From the NCBI RefSeq assembly GCF_019175385.1, contig NC_083340.1:18798336-18862335 (forward strand): a stretch of DNA of 64,000 bases, given 5' to 3'. Source of the DNA: Lycium barbarum (taxonomy: Eukaryota; Streptophyta; Magnoliopsida; Solanales; Solanaceae). Under the pieces are notes generated by a model. That model was not told the origin of the DNA and made no database searches. It saw only the letters and a list, made by a program, of their open reading frames with translations. The translations under genes were made by a program, and so were the position numbers. Below, piece after piece: positions 40,070-52,614 of the stretch. Every line of letters starts with the position of its first letter. Position 1 is the first letter of the stretch.

Positions 40070-40743
40070 ATATTGATACTTGATAGAGGTACGAGTCTAG
40101 TAGATGTTAAGCCTATATTATCGGCTGCTACTGCTGCTTCTACTTCTTGATTGATTAGGAGGCTCCATAAGAGGAGTTTGATTCTAATGTTGTTGCTTTG
40201 ATGCTTGTTTAGTCAAAATATTAGTGACCTTGTTACATTTTTTGAAATTATGCTGGAGTGCTGGATTCCTCAATTGCTTCGATAAGGACCTAAAAGAGCA
40301 GCATAAGTAGGCTGACTGTGTGTGATAATATCTATCACTTCAGTGAGTCAATTTCCACAATGAGAGGTGTTAGGTGGTGGCTTGAAGCCAATTGTAATCC
40401 TGTATGCAAAGCTTGTAATTCTACAGATAAATGATTAAGAGTTGTGACTTGCTGAGCAAAACCCATAATCCATTCTCCTCTAGTGTCTATGATTACCCCA
40501 CCAATTCCTCATCTAGTGATGTGTTGAAAGTTAGCCCCATCAGTATTCAGTTTGTAATAACCTTGAGGGGGTTGAGTCCATTTAATAGCAATTTGCTTAT
40601 TGATAGTAGTGGTAGTGCTCCTAGTGGCAGCTTCCTTAAACTCCAGGGTTCTTTTCAGCACTAAATCCTTGGACAAAAAAAGATTAGTATGGTGGAAGGT
40701 TTTATGATTCCTATTTAGCTAGAGATGCCAGAGTATAAATTTT
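40070..40743 (-). mobile_element. LINE C-terminal RNase H fragment
   Basis: The minus strand encodes WHLWLNRNHKTFHH at about 40725-40685, then an RNase H-like fold: PPQGYYKLNTDGAN, then GGVIIDTRGEWIMGFAQQ and SVELQALHTGLQLAS, with a stop or shift in between. This is the usual C-terminus of plant L1 LINEs. The fragment ends sharply at about 40743, where a different repeat begins. The preceding part of such a LINE is found at 55785-56304 and 63734-64000 in the same orientation. Confidence 0.75.
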
Positions 40744-41164
40744 TGACCTCCCATAATTTATTTTAATTACCCGGAGTCCTTGGATATCAAAATTATTTCG
40801 ATAATATTTTGTCATTTCATTTGGCAAAATAACTTCAATAATATCATAAATCATTTAGAAATTAATTTACACATTTTTATAATTACTATGGAACATTTGC
40901 TAAATTTAATCAAAAAGATAATTTATAACAATTATTCATTTAATTGTTAAAATTATCAGAAAATCAATTAACAAGCATTTTACTCCGTTTAATTCAAGAA
41001 ATCTAATTAGTTAAATGAATTAATCATTTTACCCCTCGATTCTTAATTTTGCATATCTAATTTGCATTTTTGCAATTATTTTTGGAGATAATCATAATTA
41101 ATCAAGTATAATTATCGTTAATTTCGTAAAATGCTTACTATATGGTTAAGTAGGGTTATAATTG

Positions 41165-41480
41165 AAATAATCAATTTTTTGGGTAATTCTGGCCTCAATT
41201 AAAATAGCCAGTTTCCACGGTTTAAGTCAATTGAGGTCATTATTACAAAATTAGCCTTCAATGGGTTGATTAGATTAAATGTGGCCATAATTGAAACAAC
41301 CAATTTCATGGTTTAAGTCAATTAAGATCATAATTGCAAATTAGGTCTTTTCACATAACTAGTCATGCCCTTAACTCAATCAAGTGGGCAAGTTAGTTAA
41401 TTATTGCCACAATTGAAATAACCAATCTCATGGTTTGAATTCAATAAAGGCTATAATTGCATACTTGAACTTATTACATA
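41165..41480 (+). repeat. Three diverged ~120-bp tandem repeats
   Basis: The block GGCCATAATTGAAACAACCA, then TTTCATGGTTTAAGTCAATT and ATAATTGCA, occurs in related form at about 41200, 41284 and 41406, with an older partial copy before. Spacing is close to 120 bp. Confidence 0.6.
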
Positions 41481-41765
41481 ATTAGTCGTGTCTTAGTTCG
41501 GCCAATTGGTTAATTGTGTTTAAATTAATTAGTCTTTCATTAATTTTGGCCATTTACCTTAACAGTGTTAAAACCATCCCATATATATACAGGTATATAC
41601 ATGTGTATACATATATATCATGTATATATACGTCGCCCCCTTGTTTTCTCTTTAAACTTGGTCAGGCCCAATCCAACGGATCAAGACCCGACCCATTCAC
41701 GCGTTAAAGAGGTAAACCTCTCTTTTCTTTTCCATTCATACCAAACGACCCCTTATCATGTAGAA

Positions 41766-42298
41766 GGTTTCTCTTTGAGAGAAACCCTGAGCGCCGCTCG
41801 TTCCTTTTTCTCTTTCCTCCGTCATCGATGCCATTTTTGGCAATGGGTCAGGTGTACAACACCTTTTCCAGGTCTGGCATGGCCAGATGGAGTAAGCATT
41901 TAATGCTCTGTCCTCTCTCCACCATGCCTCAACCCTAAACACGGTATAATACTCAATTTTGCTTTTCTTTTTGCGTTGTTAACAGTTATATGCCTAAAAA
42001 TCTTTAATTGTTTTTGTTTGCATTTGATTTCGTATAGAATGGTTTCTCTTTGAGAGAAACCCTAAGCGCCACTCGTTCCTTTTTCTCTTTCCTCCGTTAT
42101 CGATGCTATTTTTTGCAATGGATCAGGTGTACAACACAGGTCTGGCATGGCCAGATGGAGTAAGCATTTAATGCTCCATCCTCTCTCCACCACGCCTCAA
42201 CCCCAAACACGGTATAATACTCAATTTTGCTTTTCTTTTTGCGTTGTTAACGGTCATGTGCCTGAAAATATTTAATTATTTTTGTTTGCATTTGATTT
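41766..42298 (+). repeat. Tandem duplication of ~260 bp
   Basis: Copy 1 at 41766-42030 and copy 2 at 42041-42298 are nearly identical. Both begin GGTTTCTCTTTGAGAGAAAC (a hairpin) and end TTTGCATTTGATTT. Copy 2 lacks about 10 bases around CCTTTTCCAG. It lies in the presumed U3 of the LTR-like block, upstream of its TATA box. Confidence 0.85.
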
Positions 42299-42440
42299 AA
42301 ATATTGGGTTTTAATTGGTTCATGAAGAACTGAGTGGATTGACCCAATTCTGGGTCGATTCCGACCCTTGATATGTTTGCATGAGTAAATCGTGACCTTT
42401 GATTGTTGAAACAAAGGCTTATTCTCAGAATTTTTCACAT

Positions 42441-42493
42441 ATCCCACATCGGTTGAGATTACGGTTTTTCTCAATTTTGGGGTTCTATATAAA
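42441..42493 (+). promoter_or_regulatory. USE plus TATA promoter pair
   Basis: ATCCCACATCG at 42441-42451 matches the plant snRNA upstream sequence element (RTCCCACATCG). TATATAAA follows at 42486-42493, leaving 34 bp between, the spacing described for Pol II snRNA promoters in plants. No snRNA-like sequence is recognised downstream, so it is more likely the promoter of the LTR-like block. Confidence 0.5.
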
Positions 42494-44327
42494 GAACCCC
42501 CAAATCACATTTGTTTCAGAGACGGACACACAGAATATCATTTGCATATTCATAAAAATCGAAAATGCCTAGGGTTTCTAGCATTTTGCTTAATACCTTT
42601 AATTTTTTTTTCCGATTAGTTTAAGTTTTAAAAGTTTTGTTCTTGTTTTTCTGAGTGTGTGACTGATTGTTGGAGTGGATAAGAAGGATCTTCAAGTCCA
42701 ATCTCGTCCAAGGTTGCACCTAAGAAAGGTAATCTTCTTTCCTTCTTCTCATTTTTTGCATTTTTAGCATTTGTTTGGTGTTATTGCTGTGAGTTATGTG
42801 TTTAGGTTTGTTTTAGTTAAGTATAGTATGTGGTTAGTTTGTAATCCTATTGATTAGTTTATGTTTGTTAGTTTATTATCCTACTCTAGTTTGATTATGC
42901 GACTAAGTATATGTTGTTAGTTCATAATCCTGCTGTGATTAGTATGTTTGTTTAGTTTATAATCCTGTTAATCATGTAATTAGTATATATTGTTAGTTCA
43001 ATACTCTATCTTAAGTATATGATTAGTTCATGGTCCTGTTTTAGTGATCATTCATGCCTTAGTTGATTGGGTGTTTAGTACAATGTTCAAATCTTGCTTT
43101 GATTAACTATTTGATTGGTCCAAGATGCATAATTTGTTTGTCATGTCAAGATATGTGATCAGTTTACATTTTAGTAATTTGTGAATCTTGTTTAGCTTCA
43201 GTTAATCACATTGGTTTAGTATGAATATATGGTATGTTGATTATGCCTAACTAATTAGTAGTTGCCTAACTATGCACATATCATCCCTAATCTAAACTAG
43301 GTCTGTTTTGACTTAAGATTCCTTTTGTTTGCTCTGTATATGACCAATCACATTCTGTATATGACCAATCACATATCTTAGGCAAACCTGTTTACAAATT
43401 TTAGTTCTTTTGTGGTTAGCTGAACCTAAATTAACTTGTGAAGTTGTTGTATGAATTAAATACATGTCTATGGCTGCTTAAATGTGATTTGCATGTTTAT
43501 AATGGTTAGTTATGCATATTTAAGGTTTATAACTTGCTTAACTATACTATCACCTTCATTTAGGCTAAATCCTATATCACTTGCTTATACTATTTAAAAG
43601 GAATTGAGTTTGTCACATGAGGCTAGCATATGAACATGTTCTCTGTCCCATTTCACTTGTATCAAGTTGCACAGCCATGTCTGTATCATTAGCACGTCCA
43701 TACTTAGTATGTTCCCCTTAGGGCTCTGTTCGACTTATAAGTTGATGCTAAAAATGTCAGTTGTATGTCAAAATGCGCATTCTCTGCTGAATTTGAACCT
43801 GATTTACTCACTACTGCATATAGTTGTTGTCCTTTAAGTGTGTCACATGAACCTGTTTGATGCATATTCACTAGAAGTACTTGCTTAAATATGAAAAAAT
43901 GTTGGTATTTGCTAGTCTCTTATGTGAAACCATGCCTACTTAGTTCTTCTTGTGACCACGTAAGAGTAAATCACTTGATATGTATGCCTATGTGTTAGGA
44001 AAAAGATTAAAAGAACTTGACTTATACTTGGTTGCTCACATTCAACTGGTTCTGCCTAATACTCGTGTCTGTAGATGTTTTAATTATGTCATACTGCATT
44101 TATTCCCCTTCTCTTTAAGAGTTTCTGTTGGTAAATCTGAGCATGATTAATGTACAACATTGACTAAGTGTGAACCCCATTATGTGCATATGATTTTCTG
44201 AATATTATGCTCGCTTCTATGGAATTCATCTTTGTACATCTTACGATAGTGTCATGGCACGCCAAATGGATTGGAACCCATTTTGTCTGAATCCAAGTGT
44301 TGATTTTTGTTTGAGTATATAGGAGAT

Positions 44328-45722
44328 TGATGTGGCGTGATTTTACGCCACAATCGATGCTTTTTGACTATAAGTTTTACTTGTTTTTAAGCAAGCCTAT
44401 GTGATTTTACGTGGTTTTTAGTGTTTTTCAGGTAAAGGAACAGATTTGGCACAATCACAGTTGAAGTGCAGAACCAGGTCGTAAATTGAAGTTTACGGTC
44501 CGTATTCTACAATACGGGCCGTATTCCATGGTCGTATTAAAGGATCTCAGCAACAGAGAGTCAAGCTGCAAAGAGGGTGGTTTACGAGCTGAGTTTACGG
44601 ACCGTATTGCAGTTTACGGTCCGTATTCCATCACGTATTTAATCATTCAAGCACTTGGCAGAAAGGCTGAGTTTTGGCAAAGTGAAAGACGAGCATACAG
44701 TTTACAGACCGTAAACCACTTTACGGTCCGTATTTCAAAAGAGGCAGCTGAAGGACGACTGGGTCGTAAATTGACTTTATGGTCCGTAAACCAGTTTACG
44801 GACCATATTTCAACATCACGGGACTGAAGTGCAAAATCTGTAACTTATGTATTTCCAAAACCTATAAATAGTCATTGTAGGGTTTTTAATAGACATCATT
44901 CATTATATTTTTGTCTCTTGACTTAGAACATTAAATTATCTCTAGTTTTTGAAGATTCAAACATCAATTCAAGGGTTCTCAATTCCTTTTTCATTCAAAA
45001 GTAAGCAATTATGAATTCTTCAATTTCTTACTTCTTGTTCTTTGTCATGAGTAACTAAATTCCCTCACTAGGGTTGTGAACCCAATGATGAGTGTTTTGT
45101 GATTGATATACACATAATGGATTATTAGAGTTTAATTATTCTTCATTCTTCATTCATAATTAGTGGTTGCAAACATTGATTAAAGCCATAAACCCTAATT
45201 TATTTGGGAAAATAATTAGGGTTGGTAAGAATAATTAACAAGAACTCAAAGCTTTAAACTTTGTTTAATAAATTCACTTAGGAATAAGAAGAATTTACTT
45301 GGCACGATTAATCGTTCTTCATAATCACTTTCTTATATTTGGAAAAATCATAGAAAGATATAATCTTTATTTATTGGGAAATAATAGAGATTCACATAGA
45401 GATTAAGTGCATTCATATAATGGTCCATTAGAAGTATATCAAGATCAATTCCCATGATCATACACCCTATCTAACGCGGACACAACCTTAGTTTCTTTTA
45501 CCATAAATTTTCACCAAAGCAATAGTTTAACAATTAGTCATAGAAACAACCAACTTTTACACAAATTATCGGAATAAGACATTGGACCTAGAACTTAGCA
45601 TCTACGACTTTAGTACCCTTTTCACACCATATTCCCTGTGGGATTCGACCCCAACCTCGTTGGGTTACTATATTTGACAACGTCCGCGTTATACCATTTA
45701 TAGGTGTAATTTGAGCGTATCA
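44328..45722 (+). repeat. 5' LTR of the Athila-type element
   Basis: Starts TGATGTGGCGTG and ends GCGTATCA. U3 holds four palindrome doublets at 44492-44809. A TATA box TATAAATA lies at 44863-44870. The 114-codon open frame at 44486-44827 is the palindrome array read as protein, present in both LTRs, and not considered a gene. Confidence 0.95.
44479..44815 (+). repeat. Four palindrome doublets with 19-bp pitch (LTR U3)
   Basis: Eight 15-bp palindromes of the type TTTACGGTCCGTATT or AATACGGGCCGTATT start at 44492 and 44511, 44594 and 44613, 44701 and 44720, and 44776 and 44795. Each pair is exactly 19 bp apart although the spacer bases differ. Half-palindromes lie 13 bp outside some pairs: TTTACGA (44581) before pair 2, CACGTATT (44632) after pair 2 and TCGTATT (44532) after pair 1. 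The array is upstream of the TATA box. The same array is in the 3' LTR at about 53774-54110. Confidence 0.92.
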
Positions 45723-45727
45723 AATTT

Positions 45728-45745
45728 TGGCGCCGTTGCCGGGGA
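45728..45745 (+). other. Primer binding site
   Basis: TGGCGCCGTTGCCGGGGA begins five bases after the 5' LTR. This sequence is the usual primer site of Athila-type elements (from memory) and supports the clade call. Confidence 0.85.
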
Positions 45746-45842
45746 ATACAGTTTTGAAATTACTAAATAGTGTTGGCTTTGATTAAAGTCTTTTGCTTAT
45801 TCCATCACACCTTGTTTGCTACTCTGTGTAAACCAGGTGATC

Positions 45843-47843
45843 ATGAATCAAAATCAGCAGAATCAGCGTGCGGGTAATCAGGTGAATCGGTTGAACAATC
45901 AAACGGATGAATCTGATGATGAGAATATTTTTGATGAATTGGTTCAAGAGGAGGACTATGCATCCGCCATTGTTCAACCTCGAGTTGGAGCGGCTACTGT
46001 GAAAATTTTCTCATCTCTTTACCAGTTACCATTTTCTCAGGATACCCAGCAAACATTGACAGAACTTGCAACAAATATTTCCTTGCTGACGAAGAAGTTT
46101 GATGAGTCTCAAATCAAGAAGGTAAATGTTTGTGAGGAAGATGCAGTTTTGCCAAAAGGGATGTACCATGCTCAAGATGGTCAGTTCCTTGATGGGCCAC
46201 CTATGCAGGTTGAAGATGCTAACTATGTAAATAACTCTCAAGGGGGTTATCAACGACAGAATTACCAAGGTGGCTATCAGAATCAGAATTAGAATCAATG
46301 GAGACCTCAGCAAGGTCAAGGTGCTTACAACAACTCTGGGAACTACAACAATAACTATGGTGGTGCGAACCAAGGGAGCTACAACAACAGCAACAATTTT
46401 GGGAACAAGAGTTCCAATCCTTATATACCACCGAAAGGGCAATCATCAGAGCAGGGTAGTTCGAAAGTTGAAGCAATGCTTGAGAAGATTCTGGCAAATC
46501 AATCGAAGTCTGAGAGGACTTTATCTGGGTTGACAGAAACAGTGGGTTCTCATACAGCGGCTATTCAGAAGCTTGAGTCGCAGATGAGGGATATTTCTAG
46601 AGAGCAGCACCCTCCTAAAAAGGGAGGACTTCCAAGTGACACCATCCCAAATCCGAAGAATGGGGGAGGCAGTTTAAACAATGTGTTTACCATTACTACT
46701 AGAAGTGGTAAAACAATACAGGGAGCTCCTGAGGAGGTAAGTGATCTTGAGCCGATAGATGAAGAGAATGAGGTGCAGTCTGAAGCACCTATTATTGCTG
46801 ATGAGATCCATGCCGACAAGAAGGTAGCTGATATTCCAGAGATGATTAAGGAAGTTGATAACACGAGCAAGCAGGCTGTAAAAGGGGCTCTCCTCCCTTT
46901 GACACAGCTCTTCAAATCTAAACCTCCCTTTCCTCAGAGGTTGGTAAAGAAACAGGAAGATGCTAAGTTTGAGAAGTTTAATGATCAGCTGAAGCAGTTA
47001 TCTCTAAATTTTCCTTTCTTGGAAGCTGTCAAGGAGATTCCGGGTTTTGCGAAGTATTTGAAGGATTTGCTGACCAAGAAGAAAACGGTGCAGCATGACA
47101 CCGTGAGTTTGACTCACACTGTGAGTTCCATCATTTCAACCACAACTGTGCAGAAAAAGGGAGATCCTGGGGCGTTCACCATTCCTTGTTCTATCGGGCA
47201 CCATGATTTTGCCCGTGCTTTGTGTGATAATGGGGCGAGTATAAATTTGATGCCCCTTGCTATATATAAACAATCAGGTTTGGGGATGCCAAGGCCGACT
47301 ACGATGAGATTGCAGATGGCTGATAGGTCTTTCAAAAGACCTGTCGGGGTGGTTGATGATGTTATTGTGCGGGTTGGTGATTTTATGTTACCCAATGATT
47401 TCGTGATTCTTGACTGTGCTGTTGATCGGGACATTCCTATCATTCTGGGGAGACCTTTCCTTGCTATAGGGAGGGATATGATGGATTCTGAGAAAAATGA
47501 AATAAAGTTCCGAGTCAACAACGAAGAAGTGACCTTTCAGGCTAGCAAAGGGATGAAGTTACCAAGTGCTTACGAGAGTATTTCGGTAATTGATTCATTC
47601 GATGTTGTTGATGAAGCAGTGGAGTTCAAGATGGAAGAAGAGAGTTTGGGTGAGGCTCTGGCTGGTATTTTGATGAATTTCGATGCTGAAGACATGGAAG
47701 GCTATGAGGAGACAGTTAATTCACTTGTTGGGCTGGGCTCATACACATACCATCCAAAGAAGCTGAGTCTTGATCTGGAAAATAGAACAACTCCTCCAGC
47801 AAAGCCTTCGATCATTGAGCCACCTAAGTTGGAGCTTAAGTAG
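45843..47843 (+). pseudogene. Athila-type gag-protease, Gag core deleted
   Basis: Starts MNQNQQNQRAGNQVNR. The usual Gag core of about 200 residues is missing: the N-terminus passes at VQPRVGAATVKIFSSLYQLP into the region just before the Asn/Gly-rich tail. An in-frame TAG at about 46290 interrupts the tail (NQN stop NQW). The downstream frame carries FTITTRSGK, then the protease LCDNGASINLMP, in which the Asp-x-Gly-Ala site is kept, and IILGRPFLA. It stops at TAG 47841-47843 just before RT. Confidence 0.85.
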
Positions 47844-48940
47844 CTCCCATCACACCTGAAATATGAGTTCCTTGGTCCAACAATACATTACCGGTGATCT
47901 TTTCAGCCTTATTAACTGAGGACCAGATTGTGCAACTTTTGGAGGTATTGAGGGAGTATAGGCGTGTTATTGGTTGGACCATAGCAGATATTCGAGGTAT
48001 CCCATCTGGGATCTGTGAACACAAAATTCAGTTGGAGGAGGGCAGCAAACCAAGTGTATAGCATCAGAGGCGACTAAACGAGAATATGCAAGAGGTCGTT
48101 AAGAAAGAAATCATCAAATGGCTAGATGCAGGCGTGGTTTACCCGATTGCTGATAGTAAATGGGTAAGTCCGGTCCAATGTGTTCCTAAGAAGGGCAGCA
48201 TCACTGTTGTGTCGAATGCGAAGAATGATTTCATCCCGACCAGAACTGTCACCAGGTGGAGAGTTTGCATGGATTATCGCAAGCTCAATACAGCCACTTG
48301 CAAGGACCATTTTCCTATGCCCTTCATTGATCAGATGCTTGACAGGTTAGCAGGGCGTTCTTACTATGGTTTCCTTGATGGTTATTCGGGCTACAACCAG
48401 ATCAACATCGCTCTGGAGGATCAGGAGAGGACCACCTTTACTTTTCCTTATGGGACATTTGCATTCAGCTGGATGCCGTTTGGTTTGTGTAATGCACCAG
48501 CCACTTTTCAGAGGTGCTTGATGTCAATCTTCTCTGACATGGTAGAGGACTTCTTGGAGGTATTCATGGATGATTTTTCTATAGTGGGTGATTCATTTGA
48601 AGACTGTATTGGCCATCTGGGTCAAGTGCTAAAAAGGTGTGAGGAGACCAATCTGGTGCTAAACTGGGAGAAGTGCCATTTTATGGTGAAGGAAGGAATC
48701 GTCCTCGGTCACAAAATCTCTGAAAAGGGAATCGAGGTCGATCAAGCAAAAATTGATGTGATCTCAAAAATTCCTCCACCTATCTCAGTCAAAGGTGTCC
48801 GAAGCTCTTGGGACATGCTGGGTTCTACAGGCGCTTCATCAAGGATTTCTCCAAAATTGCCAATCCATTGTGCAAGCTTCTTGAAAAAGAGGCCAAATTT
48901 GTGTTTGATGAGAAGTGACATAAGGCGTTTGAGGAGTTAA
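47844..48940 (+). pseudogene. Athila-type reverse transcriptase, broken
   Basis: 47844-48085 holds the pre-RT linker with stops. The open frame from 48086 gives the RT fingers (DSKWVSPVQCVPKKG), then FLDGYSGYNQI, FGLCNAPATFQRC and the catalytic FMDDF at about 48567-48581. A frameshift at about 48790-48810 ends the frame; the thumb continues in another frame towards RNase H with a stop near 48918. Confidence 0.88.
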
Positions 48941-50215
48941 AAGAGCGTCTCACCACGGATCCTATTATTGTTGCTCCTGACTGGTCCCTACCACTTGAAC
49001 TAATGTGTGATGCTAGTGGTTTTGCAATAGGTGCTGTGCTTGGGCAAAGGCACAATAAAATTATGCACCCGATCTATTATGCTAGCATAACACTGAATGC
49101 TGCACAGATGAATTACACAGTGACGGAGCAAGAGCTGCTTGCCATTGTGTTTGCTTTCGAGAAATTTCGGGCCTACTTGTTGGGGTCCAGAGTTGTGGTT
49201 TATACTGATCATGCAGCCTTGAGATACCTCATGGAAAAGAAGGAAGCAAAGCCGCGATTGATTAGATGGGTGCTATTGCTGCAAGAGTTTGATTTTGAGG
49301 TGAAGGACCGAAAGGGCACTGAAAACCAGGTGGCTGACCATCTCTCTCGTCTAAAAGAAGCTGGGAGACCTTCTGATGAGCTTGATATAGATGATGCTTT
49401 TCCAGATGAGAGGGTGTTGGCTGTGTCAAATGAGGTGGCCCCGTGGTATGCTGACATTGCCAATTATTTTGTAATCGGGATTGTTCCAGACGATATCAAA
49501 GCGTACCAAAAGAAGAAATTCTTGCGGGATGCTCGACAGTACTACTGGGACGAGCCTTATTTGTTCCGAACATGCGCTGATAACATCATTCGGCGTTGTG
49601 TTCCGGAAAGTGAAGTGATGGAAATTCTAAAGGCATGCCATGACTCTCCTGTTGGGGGTCATCATAGTGGAAACCGGACTGCAGCCAAGGTACTTGAGTG
49701 CGGCTATTACTGGCCGAATATTTTTCATGATGCTAATCTTTTGGTGCGGTCCTGTGATCAATGTCAAAGGCAAGGGAATATCGGCAGAAGGCAAGAGATG
49801 CCTATGAATTTTGTTATGGAGGTGGAAGTGTTTGATGTCTGGGGGATCGACTTTATGGGACCTTTTGTGAGTTCTGGTGGAATGAAATACATCTTGGTAG
49901 CTGTGGATTATGTGTCAAAATGGGTAGAAGCGGTGGCTTTACCCAATAATGAGGCCAAAAGTGTTATGGGGTTCCTTAAGAAGAACATATTTACTCGTTT
50001 TGGTACTCCGTGGGCGATAATCAGCGATGGTGGATCCCACTTTTGCAATAAAGCGTTCGCGGGATTGATGGAGAAATATGGTGTAAAGCATAGGGTGGCA
50101 ACGCCTTATCACCCTCAGACAAGTGGACAGGTTGAAGTGTCCAATAGGGAGATCAAAAGTATTCTAGCAAAGACATTGAATGCCAATAGAACTGATTGGG
50201 CCCGCAAGCTTGATG
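48941..50215 (+). pseudogene. Athila-type RNase H and integrase, cut off
   Basis: RNase H motifs [25 protein letters not shown] and VADHLSRL. The integrase zinc domain has H-H ([14 protein letters not shown]) and CDQCQ; the core has D (WGIDFMGPF), D (IISDGGSHF) and E ([11 protein letters not shown]). Homology stops after [13 protein letters not shown] at about 50215, inside the integrase; the final codons to 50286 are read-through into inverted sequence. The rest of the domain is on the minus strand at 53057-53610. Confidence 0.9.
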
Positions 50216-51762
50216 AACACCCCCAACTTAAAGTATTTGCTTGTCCTCAAGCAGGCCATACCACAATGACTCAATCTAACACTTAAATATCTTAGAATAA
50301 CAATGTCTACATCGGTTTTGACTTGGAACTCCTGGCATGCATGTTTTCCTTTCTACTGACCACCTCCACTTTCTATCGTAAAGCAATATACGCAACTTGA
50401 GGACGTTATGACTAACCATGAAGCTTCAATACATGACATCACATTATCGAACACGCTTTTGTGCACACACACGCTACTTTCGGCAGTCACTTTATTTTGT
50501 TCAATTCTCATCCTTATGCCCTCACATAGACCAAAGAATGTCCCAACACACATATATACAACAAGAATGGGACGAAGATGAAAGAGAAAAGAAAACACTC
50601 AACACTCACAAGGAGTTCATATCTACACATGCAAATACCATAGGCTTGCCCTTATTTTCTATGTTCTCATCCTAGGTTCGTTCGGTTGTGATCACATTAG
50701 GACTTGTTTCGGCTTGTAATGTAGGCTTAGGGACGGGTAGGATACTTTTTGGGTATTAGTGACTCACCCTCCTTGACACTACTACATCTCTTTACCTTGA
50801 TTCGCCTATTATCTTTCCAACCCCTTTATTTTCTTTTACGTTTTGGACCTCGATGTGGTTTTATTCCTATCCAACTAGCAATTCTTTTTATGTGTCAATT
50901 TTCTGATGATTTTTTTTTCAACTACCACATCGACTCTTTATTAGCAAATTCCACCACCCCCAACCTTTGTTCTCAATATCTACTTCACATTTGATTCACC
51001 CCCAACTTAGGCGCTTGGCCTCGTCTATCTAGTAGCATCAAGGAGGGAACGGGTGCGACGATGGGTAAACTCCACAATGGGTGAGGTTTCATTCGGCTAA
51101 CCAAGAAAAAGGTCAAAAAGGCTCAAAAAGGGACACTAGTGATTTTTTTATTTTTTTATTTTTGCTTTTGGAGAGGCTTATTTAGGCACAGTGACTAATT
51201 TACACAAAGAAAGCCTAAGATCATTTCACAACCAAACTAACTTTCGCATTTCAAACAAGACTAACCAGGCAAGTTCTAGATTATACATGCGTAAACAGAA
51301 TTAGACTAACAACTCACACACACATCGGCATAAGGACAATCATGTTTACACTTGTGACCTCCTAAGTAGTCATTCATCACACACAACACCCCAATAATCC
51401 CAATGTCATATAAAGAATCAATCATGTCAAACACTAACTGTTCCAAGTATGCATTTTTCAAAATTTCATAGGGGTCAAAATTTTCAACAAAGCACAACAC
51501 ATGCCATCAGTTCCCAAGTAACACCAAATAAGTCAAAATTATTCTATTCAACCTAAGCAACATCCTAAACATACCAGTTTCAACAAAATAAAACCCCCCT
51601 CGGGAAAAGAACTCTGGCAAAGAAAAGCCGAGGGGGTTCCTAAACACATATTTACACTACTCTACTATCAATTAGTCTCACCCCCAACTTAAGGATCAAG
51701 CACTGTCTCAGTGCTTCAATTATAAGAACGAGGGAAAAGAAATGGTACCTTGGTGAAATCTT

Positions 51763-51900
51763 AAATACGGACCGTAAACTGGTTTACGGTCCATAAAGTT
51801 AGATCGTAAACTGGGATTCCTTTTGGATGTCATTCTGTCCACTTATCATGCTTAAATACGGACCGTAAAGTGCAATACGGTCCGTAATGTGCAGTCGTAA
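51763..51900 (-). repeat. Two palindrome doublets, internal region
   Basis: Palindromes start at 51764 and 51783, then at 51855 and 51874, again 19 bp apart. A half-site TCGTAA follows each second palindrome with its centre 13 bp on (51803 and 51894). Consensus AATACGGACCGTAAA. Confidence 0.9.
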
Positions 51901-52614
51901 TTCGCACCACTGACAGACACATATTTTGACTTCACAATTTCATAACATATCTCGGTTTCACATTGTGTTGGGGTTTAGGCTACTCAGACTTCACCTATTT
52001 TCTACTAATTTTCATAATTCCCGCGAGTGTCAAGCCATTTGTGGGCAGACCAAATACTTCAAATTTTGAATTTTGAAGTATGGAATGCCCTCCAACCCAT
52101 TTGGGTGTTATTAACAATTACCCACGAGAATTAAAAGAGATTTAACATCTCCATCCCCTCACTAGATCATTAACCAAGGTAATTATGCATTTAATCTCAC
52201 AAACCCTGTCTAACAATCACTTACCACCAAGTGCAAGTTCACAGATATAAAAGAAAAATGGGGAACATCAATCATACCTTTTGATGAGGAACTAACTGAT
52301 CACTGGAGGCACAGATTTTTCAAGAACACACTTGAATTACCAACAATTTTAAACCTAGGGTAGAAGGGGATACGAATTTTTGTGAGATGGGTAAGTTGGT
52401 GGATGAGGTTTGTATATTTATTGTGGTTATGAATAGGGAAGATGATGGGTTTAATGTAGGAAGTAGTGGGGATGAAAGGAAGTTGAAAAGGAATACGTGA
52501 AGATGGAGGGAGACGTGAAGGTGAGGAGAAATAATGGAGGGAAGGTGATACGGTGGTTGTTTGATATCTGCCCTTGGTTTAATTTGCGTGTTATTTAAAC
52601 CGCTGCTTTTTTTT

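Larger units (their letters stand above)
40744..44327 (+). mobile_element. Left part of a large LTR-like non-coding block
   Basis: It begins TGACCTCCC at the edge of the LINE fragment. No protein-coding content is seen. It continues, after the inserted Athila-type element, at 55021-55778, which ends GAACCGTAACA. Together about 4.3 kb with TG...CA ends, an internal TATA box (42486) and a GTGACGACTCT end typical of large Ty3 LTRs, so a solo LTR of an Ogre/Tat-like element is possible. The flanks do not give a clean 5-bp duplication. The stretch 42530-44320 is T-rich with repeated TTAGTTTATAATCCT-like words and no gene. Confidence 0.5.

Noticed and set aside
42500..42800. snRNA gene downstream of the USE/TATA pair
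   Set aside because: No U1-U6-like sequence, Sm site or 3' box was recognised in the following 300 bases.
44486..44827. 114-codon open frame present identically in both Athila LTRs
   Set aside because: It coincides exactly with the palindrome array, lies in U3 upstream of the TATA box, and its identity is explained by LTR identity. No domain is recognisable.
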